A stretch of 64,000 bases of DNA, taken from assembly GCA_015680685.1 (NCBI GenBank), contig MNCI01003793.1, positions 135,850-199,849 of the forward strand, read 5' to 3'. Numbering within the stretch: the first letter of the stretch is position 1; every line of letters starts with the position of its first letter. The translations under genes were made by a program, and so were the position numbers. The stretch is from Gnetum montanum. Its lineage: Eukaryota > Streptophyta > Gnetopsida > Gnetales > Gnetaceae. Positions 57,700 through 64,000 of this stretch are shown in pieces. Below the pieces are notes generated by a model. That model had not been told where the DNA came from. It saw only the letters and a list, made by a program, of their open reading frames with translations, and did not search any database.

Positions 57700-58580
57700 T
57701 GATGAGTCATGTTAAGTTGGCTACATTGATGCATCAACAAGGCCCCATCGATGCAATGTTAGTTTTCTTGATTTTCAGCTATAAATACGTGCTTGTAATT
57801 GCATTTATGGTAATAAGTAAATTGTAGTTGCAGTGGAGCTCTTGCATTTTTTCCATTTGAAAGTTAGAATTTTTCATCCAAGTGCATGCACCAGGAGTCA
57901 TTGAGTGTACAGATCTTTATTCGAGCATTGCTGTACCTTAGCATGACAATATGTGTGGTAATAAAGATGAGCTTTTTGATAAACCTTGCAGCACTTTGGA
58001 TAGATTAGCTATTTTATTTATGCATTTAATATTTTTAGTTATTTATTAAATGTTTTCAATTGGTTATTAAATATTTCCTAGTTATTATGTTAATGAGATA
58101 ATTAAGCGAGATAGATTACACACATAAGTATGACCACTTCGAGTGTAATACATATTCGTTTGGTAATCCCAGCAGTGTTATTACTTGGTATGCCTAGTAG
58201 TGTAGCACTTGGTTACCCAACATCGGATACGTAGGTTCAGGATGTGTAGAGAAAGTGGAAACAAATACTTATGTTAGGATTAGTTAAATGATTAGTTTAT
58301 TAGTTAATTTATATTAGTTAATAAAATCTCTTTTTATCTACAATTCAAGCACCCAACTATAAAACATAAAAATGATAAAGTTAAATGTCTCACTTACACT
58401 TAACAATAGCAATGAATGTCATAAGTGTAATTGGGAAGACAAAAATTGACTTTAAGGCTAGATTCACTTCCTAAAGGACCAATGCACTAGAAACAATAAA
58501 GTCCACAAAATTCGACCAAATCATGTGTGAATGCTTTGTGATTTCTATGGTTGGGTGTAGGGGTACCTTGCAATTTATCA
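57700..58580 (+). mobile_element. Element B 3' LTR
   Basis: An 881-bp LTR from TGATGAGTCATG to CAATTTATCA (family end CTCATCA). U3 has GATGCATCAACAAGGCCCC and ATCGATGCAATG, then GCTATAAATAC. Candidate target bases actgg (58581-58585). Confidence 0.88.
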
Positions 58581-58795
58581 ACTGGTGATCATTTGGGATC
58601 AAACCACCAATGTCGAGCAGTCTCCTTCTTGTGACCTTTGGGAGTCATAAGATCAAAGGTGTTCTTCAAATAGGGTTTAGGTGCTTGCTGGTCTTTGGCA
58701 ACACCAAGGCCTAGATACCTTTAAATAGAATCACTAGTTATAAAATGAACTAATTGTGAGTATGTGTTTGCTGTAAAGAATGTTGAAATGGTTGG
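58581..58795 (-). other. Short non-retrotransposon remnant with coding-like frame
   Basis: Only 215 bp lie between B and E. The minus strand has an open frame of about 43 codons (about 58719-58588): YLGLGVAKDQQAPKPY, LKNTFDLMTPKGHKKE and ARHWWFDPK with stop. Its composition is more protein-like than the shadow frames nearby, and it could be a last exon of a host gene. I do not recognise the protein. Confidence 0.35.
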
Positions 58796-59654
58796 TGATG
58801 AGTGGCGAGGTAGCCCTACACTCAATGAGCATTTCACGCACAATCTGGTTGAACTCCGCAGATGGGCTAGTTGTGGTATCTAGATAGTTACTCATTGATT
58901 GTAGTTCGCTGTCTTCCAACTTGGACTAGTATTTTCTTTGTCACATATGGTTTAGTCCAGAGTGAGGTGTATGATGTGTTCCTAAACTAATGCTACTCCT
59001 GGAGGTGATGGAAAATAGTCTTAGCTAAGCTAGGAGGGAAAAGGGAGAGAGAGAGATATACTAAGAGGAGATAGGAAGAGAGAATCTAAGCTAGCCTAAG
59101 TGCAATGAGCATCCATTCCTTAATCATCCATACACATCTTAGACCTCATGCATGACTACCACTGGGATTACTAAGCACATGGCCTGAGTACGCTACTAGG
59201 ATACCAATCAGTCACACGTAGATGCTCATGATTAAGTTGTACTCATTCCACATTTAATAATGATAAATAACAATTAAAATTAAGTAATTAAACTAAGTGA
59301 ATGCTACAATGATGAAGTAATCTTAAATCTTTATTTTTTATCATGTGTGTGTCCAAGTATGCCACACTCAAATAAAGGATGTTGTACAATTACAATCATC
59401 ACACTATAGGCATGCACTGGGAGAAAGGGTTGAGAGGAACTAAGAAATGAACTAACTTCTATCTACTAACTAAAAAAACTAACTATTTTCAAACTGACTC
59501 CTCTCATGCACCTACATGTGTATTTATAGGCTCACACAGTAGTCATGATATTGTGTATCTGATATTGTTATTTGGGCTATGATATCATGTACCCGATATC
59601 ATGGATTCGATATCGGGGGTCCAATATCGCAGCCTGATGAATCACGATTCATCA
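58796..59654 (-). mobile_element. Element E 3' LTR
   Basis: An 859-bp LTR with ends CCACTCATCA (minus, at 58796) and TGATGAATCGTG (minus, at 59654). U3 has several GATATC-type motifs (59545-59630) including plus-strand atgtacccgatatcatgg; the TATA box is plus-strand gtatttataggc near 59521. Confidence 0.9.
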
Positions 59655-59672
59655 TACCCCCACAACTGAATA
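59655..59672 (-). other. Polypurine tract of E
   Basis: The minus strand reads TTCAGTTGTGGGGGTA directly before the LTR, preceded by GACGACGAGTTTTTA. Confidence 0.78.
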
Positions 59673-59849
59673 AAAACTCGTCGTCAAGTCAAAATGAGGA
59701 ATAAGCCCTATTGATTACATAGTGGATAGGTATGGGATTATTAATTCATGGGGAATTGATTCATGCTGCAGTGGAGAACTCAATAGAACAAAATTGGGAC
59801 ACAAGACAAAAAAAATGCAAAATCACAAAATTACAAAATTTTGTGGAAC

Positions 59850-62629
59850 TCATGTGGTTCCAGGTGGTGGTGGCTCCTCCATGGGTTGTTTCCCCTTGTC
59901 TTGTGCTCCAGGTTTTGAAATTTGATGACGTTGAAGTAGTGCCTGCAGCTTTTCCTCTTCCATTCAGGGATCCTGTGCTATCCATGCTAATGGTCCAATG
60001 TTTGATGGAGTCAGCACCTCCCATGGACATGGTAGTTACAAGAACATCTTATTTTCTTTGACATACTAACCACAAACAACCATCGTTCCTCCTCATAAGC
60101 TCTAGCTTTATCCTTGTACTCTTGAAAATTTGTAAGCCACTGAGCCAAGTTCACTACAACATCTTTTTATCCTTGGTAGCTTGCTTTAACCACCTCTAGT
60201 TTAGAATTTGCAACTTCTAGCTTCTACAAATGTTTTCTTGTGCTCTACAAGTTCTACTTCATATTTGGCATAGATGGTAGCTACCTACCCCTCAAGCTCT
60301 ATTCTCAAGTGCCCTACTGTTAACATGGCTAGATTGGCATACTATAGGTTTGCCAATTCCATGTACTCTATGAGGTCTTGAATCTATAGGTCCTAGCTTT
60401 TAAGTTCCACCTGGTGGAAAAATGCATATGTGTTTAATATGGATTGCCAATAAGTGTGTTGAGCACTAAAAATGTTGATGTGGGCCTTGGCCATATGGAT
60501 CTCCTTCTTGATGATTTTCTTATATATCCCCACTTAGTCTTAGGAATGCTCCTTTAACTTTTCGTGCCACTTGGCCTCATTTTGCCATGCGCTTATTTCG
60601 ATGGTCATATTCTGACAGATTGCACGTACCTCCTCCATTGAGAAGGTTCGATTTTCTCTAGCCAAATGGTTCATATCTTGATTGACCTTGATCAATTGTT
60701 CTCGTAGTTGTTGAAAGTTTTCTTTGAGAACATTCTTCTGTTTCTCCATAGTGGTCAATTAAAGATTGTCATTAGCGAACTATTTATTCTCCTCTTGTAA
60801 GGCTATGAGTGCCTTAGCATGTGTGTAGGTTTGTGCTTATGCCTTGGAGGCACCCCAGTCAGCCTTCTCTTTCTCCTCCACCACTCTCTTATTGTCCACC
60901 AACAATTTTTTGAGTTTCTTGGTCCTAAAGGTGTCCAGCTGGTCTGTAGGAATGAATTGGGAGGGGTCCTGTTATGTATCGTGTAGGGTTACGAGCCTTT
61001 CATGGAGTCTTGCTAACTCTTCTTCTACGTGCTCAGCCTTGATCTCTATCATGACTAGCTTTCCCTTGGTAGAGATTAGGTTTGATTGTGCTACCGTGAC
61101 ATCTTGTGGGATGTTGAACAAGGATGTCATTACTTGTCCTATTTGCAACAACCGATCAAGCACATCCTCATGCTCCATAGGAGTCATTGAGGGACCGGCC
61201 AATGTTTGAGCATCACGTGCTCCTATGAAGTCTACCGGTGGCACAATAGGAACATTGAAGGATTCTTTGATGTGATTTGTGCCCACTTCTGTAGCTCTTG
61301 CTACATCTTGGTGCTGCATGACCACCACTGTGGCCCCTTCACTAGTCTTGAGTTGCACATGAAAAGATGCAACGTTTCCTTAAACCTGTTATGACAAATT
61401 AGTCGCCCCTCTTCCTTTTTGAATGGACACCTCCCCCATGTGCGATCTATAGAGACAGTGGGCCATACGATATCATTAATGACGCAAAAGAGATTAGCAT
61501 CATCATGACTCCCCCAACTGACCATCTTAGCGATGGTCCTGAGATGGCTTATCGACGATTGATAATCCTATGATGGTGGTGGTTGGCCCTACTTCTTATT
61601 GTTAACTAGGCCTTGAGCTTGGGAGTTAGCTAGGTTTTGTAGTTTGAGTTGTAGTGGGCCCCACCATTTGTTCTTGCTCTTGCTTTGGCTTTGGCTCTAG
61701 TGTCTCACCAGTAGTTTTTGTTGGAGCTAGTGGCTTCAGTAGTTGAATGAATGAAGCATTTTGGGCTCTTTTGGGGACATCATTGGTATACCCTAGAATT
61801 CTAGCATGCTTGCATAGCTTCCTGATGAGACAAGGGAAGGGCAACGTGAACTTTCCTGTCTTGTGTTCTTTGAACCACCTTAAGATCTCCATGAGATATA
61901 AATGGGGCAGGTTAGCATTAATCTTTTCCATCAATATCACACTTCCTCTTGCCATATATGTTGAAATCCTGTTTAATCCTTTTGTGGGGAAGATGTGATA
62001 AGTACCAATCTTGAAGTAGATTCTCTCTTCCAACGTCAATTCTCCATATATCTTATCTTCTTTACTATATGCCCTATCCAAAATTTTTTTTGCACATCTG
62101 TGTCGAAGTGAGTGGATAGGTGAGTAACTTTTGGCCCCGTACTCAGAAGGTTTAACACTTCCGAAATGGCCTTGGTGGAAAAATCGACAGACACACCACA
62201 AATGTCAATTGTGGTGCCTCCTTCCTTATTGTGCCAAAACTAGTATGTTTCTTCCAGGTACCAAGCACCACTTTTGGAGAGGATAGGTCATAATGGGGAC
62301 CCTTTGAGTAGGTCCCTGATGGCCTCAAGAGAAAATTTTGTGAAGGGTTTGAATTTCAATTCCACAATCACTGCAGCTAATCTGGACCTTTCATGGATGG
62401 CCTGAACACACTTCGGGGACAACGTGAGGTGTTGTCCATATTCAAGCACTGTAGCAGCTCCTCCTTCTACTTGTCCCAATTGTATAGTAGTAGGAGTCTC
62501 TTGATGAATACTGGAGGATTGCACCTCTTGCTCTATATGTTGTTCGGTAGATGCCTATCCTCTACCTCTCCTAGGTCACTTAGATGCACCTTGAGAGGGA
62601 TCTTCTTGTTGCCCACGCTTTGGGGTCAT
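59850..62629 (-). pseudogene. Element E post-pol ORF, least damaged copy (about 925 codons)
   Basis: It starts MTPKRGQQEDPSQGASK, followed (after a stop) by basic PRRGRG, a likely nuclear signal. Codons about 35-110: QSSSIHQETPTTIQLGQVEG and AIHERSRLAAVIVELKF. After one frame change comes a 191-codon open piece (62201-61626) with LTLEERIYFKIGTYHIFPTK, NANLPHLYLMEILRWFKEHK and FTLPFPCLIRKLCKHARILG. It resembles the plant-transposon domain of Athila ORFs (PF20167, from memory). Then EGATVVVMQHQDVARATEV, a coiled coil (about 61050-60400) with NFQQLREQLIKVNQDMNHLA, and a C-terminus ending PPPGTT at 59850. No membrane segment is seen. Most of it reads in one frame. Confidence 0.78.
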
Positions 62630-62886
62630 CTGCAATCACACAAAGCCAATCATTAGTAAGGTTTCTTACCAAAGTTAAGTTATACCTTTCTCCTTGCCTA
62701 AATGAATTTGTTTTTTATTCCATGTAATTTAAAGTTAGAAATTTTTATGGAAATATTCCCAAAAGGTTTTAATATTTGGCCCACTCTGCTTAGGTGGTTT
62801 CAAAGTTTAATTTCTTGATATAGATAAGGAGATGAAATTTTTTTTGGCACATGTTTATTAGTTTTATAACTAATTACCCTTGATAG
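62630..62886 (-). other. Predicted leader intron of E post-pol ORF
   Basis: On the minus strand, acceptor TGTGATTGCAG ends at 62630, next to the ATG; a possible donor AAGG|GTAATT is at 62886. The acceptor is strong; the donor is weaker than in B, C and D. Confidence 0.4.
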
Positions 62887-63145
62887 TGTCTTTTGGGAAA
62901 TGAAACATTTTAAAAAAATTTATATGTAATTCAACGTGTACCCCTTCCCCACGACTAAGCTAAACACTTTAGGTTCAAGTAGGTTCAAACAGAATGAAAA
63001 TCAAAGCGCTAGTGAGCAAGTTATGGCTGGTAGATCGAGAGGTGCGCAAGTCACAAGTCGTAGAAGAAAATTTGAAAAACTCCCCCATGTGAATAGTTGC
63101 AAATGATGTTGACATACATGGGGGGTGGGGGTGGGGGATAGGGTT

Positions 63146-63215
63146 TCATATATATAGATTCTAAGGATGCAATATCGTGTACCCGCTAGCGGGGACCCGA
63201 TATCTTGGTCTTTCG
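63146..63215 (-). promoter_or_regulatory. U3-like block with TATA-like box ahead of E's post-pol ORF
   Basis: Plus-strand reading: ATATATATAGAT, then CAATATCGTGTACCCG, CTAGCGGGGACCCGATATC. E's own LTR has GATATCATGTACCCGATATC and GGGGGTCCAATATCGC (59580-59630). ATC[AG]TGTACCCG is common to both. It lies about 520-590 bases before the ATG in the element's sense. Confidence 0.5.
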
Positions 63216-64000
63216 AGCATAGGGTACTTAGAAAAATTTATAAATTTTTGAAACTCCAAGGTATAAACTAAGGACTTTTGGTTAATGTAAAGGGCCTAGT
63301 GTAATATAAACTAGGCCTGAAGGCACAAAATGTATAATGGTATAAAATCTAACAATGAAAGTCATGAAGAGGAGGAAAAAGGACATGTGTTGGCTCATAG
63401 GAACATTTGAACTGGAAGGATGATAAGGGAAAGAAGAACGTTGGTAATACTTGGAGGGTATAAGATGATGTGTGGGAGATGTGTTATGAGTGCAAATTAC
63501 AAAAGTCATGCAAGTGGGTCCTCCCCAAAGTAGGTTCTAACTTATAATGCCCTTGCGTAATCACACCTTAAAATGTCTATAGGCACTAAAAGGGTTAAAT
63601 GTAATCCATACTGATTTTACAAAACACACACATGTAGATATCACCATGATGAGATATGAATCCCATGCTACCCGAGTTATGAGTCACAATTACATGAATA
63701 GCAAGGAGAGGCGAATCGTAGAAGGGATTGCAAAGATTGGAACATGAGGTAACTGACTCAAGGCACAATTGAATCCTGCGTGTAAGACATGATTAGTGTG
63801 TCATTAACCCGTCACTTCAAAATTAGGACCAAGTCCATTCCTCTTATTAGTGACATCGCATTGCTTCATCCAATGTTGGACAACCATAAGAGCACCATGA
63901 TAGTAAGGCATACAATCACTTGGCATTTTGTTCAAGAGAGGAGTGATTTTGCTTTGTGGCACTCATTTTTTTGATGAACTTACTCCAAAGAAGCCACCTA
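63216..64000 (-). other. Element E spacer with conserved blocks
   Basis: Block 2 is at 63497-63570 (plus-strand GTGGGTCCTCCCCAAAGTAG, then ATGCCCTTGCGTAATCACAC). The whole stretch aligns by eye with A (about 25000-25450) and D (about 15660-16100). Confidence 0.65.
63804..63926 (-). CDS. Small ORF, 40 codons, in E spacer
   Basis: ATG at 63926, stop at 63804. It includes PSDCMPYYHGALMVV, HWMKQCDV and GLGPNFEVTG. Element A keeps the same frame open at 25019-25129 without the Met; D's copy is broken. No known family. It may not be translated; openness in two copies could be chance given its length. Confidence 0.25.
   Translation of the reverse strand: MPSDCMPYYHGALMVVQHWMKQCDVTNKRNGLGPNFEVTG

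Larger units (their letters stand above)
45415..58580 (+). mobile_element. Element B: full-length Athila-like element with post-pol ORF
   Basis: About 13.2 kb: LTR, primer site, gag (46459), protease, RT, RNase H, integrase (to about 52560), spacer, U3-like block (about 54049-54140), post-pol ORF (54607-57455), decayed polypurine tract and LTR (57700-58580). It is the only element in the window with all parts, so it serves as the reference for the others. All genes carry stops, and integrase has lost catalytic residues. Confidence 0.88.
58796..64000 (-). mobile_element. Element E: 3' half of an Athila-like element, continues past the right edge
   Basis: In the minus sense it contains conserved spacer blocks (from 64000), a U3-like block, a leader, a post-pol ORF (62629-59850), a polypurine tract and a 3' LTR (59654-58796). 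The LTR and spacer resemble A and D most, so E belongs to their subfamily; whether it has pol cannot be seen. Left target bases would be gttgg (58791-58795). Confidence 0.85.

Noticed and set aside
60844-61209. 121-codon plus-strand frame, Ser/Cys-rich.
   Set aside because: Antisense of the E post-pol ORF, whose minus frame carries the conserved sequence.

Overview
The window looks like nuclear DNA of a vascular plant with a large, repeat-rich genome. It is AT-rich and CpG-poor, and nearly all of it is old Ty3/gypsy LTR retrotransposon sequence. Every primer-binding site I can see matches the 3' end of plant tRNA-Asp. Together with extra coding sequence 3' of pol, this points to the Athila lineage or a close relative. 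No intact host gene, rRNA, tRNA gene or CRISPR array was seen. The species cannot be named from the sequence.

Layout, using my own labels. H (1-204, minus) is the start of an LTR whose element lies off the left edge. G (about 2281-10594, minus) has its 5' LTR, gag and pol, and loses its 3' end. About 10595-13845 is mostly unassigned and holds a tRNA-derived SINE candidate and a segment that kept its CpGs. D (13846-20491, plus) is 5'-truncated and has gag and a post-pol ORF but no pol. A (21166-27033, plus) is a complete element with a perfect AGTAC target duplication; it has gag and a shrunken post-pol ORF but no pol. F (33014-43178, minus) is complete with GATGC/GATGT flanks; it has gag and pol but no post-pol ORF. 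C is the host of D, A and F: its gag piece is at 20497-20930, its post-pol ORF at 30545-33013 is cut by F and resumes at 43184-43483, and its 3' LTR is 43730-44602. B (45415-58580, plus) is the fullest copy: LTR, gag, pol, post-pol ORF, LTR. It is preceded by a tail fragment of a second copy (44603-45414), so one LTR is shared. E (58796 to the right edge, minus) shows its 3' LTR and the least damaged post-pol ORF.

The most interesting signal is a second transcription unit inside these elements. The post-pol ORF is about 925-950 codons. It has a basic nuclear-signal-like N-terminus, a globular region resembling the plant-transposon domain of Athila ORFs, a long coiled coil and a conserved C-terminus; I see no membrane segment. 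In all five copies a 3' splice site lies directly against the start codon. In the four copies with a long ORF (B, C, D, E), a TATA box and short motifs related to that element's own LTR U3 lie about 470-660 bases upstream of the ATG, followed by plausible splice donors. A, with most of the ORF deleted, and F, with no ORF, lack the U3-like block. The U3 motifs are often palindromic and differ between elements (GATATC type; CTCTAATAATTAGAG type; GATGAGGCC type). One model is that the post-pol protein is a nuclear factor acting on these repeats. That is inference.

All coding sequences are decayed, mainly by C-to-T and G-to-A changes, so they are annotated as pseudogenes. Boundaries between gag, protease, RT, RNase H and integrase are approximate.
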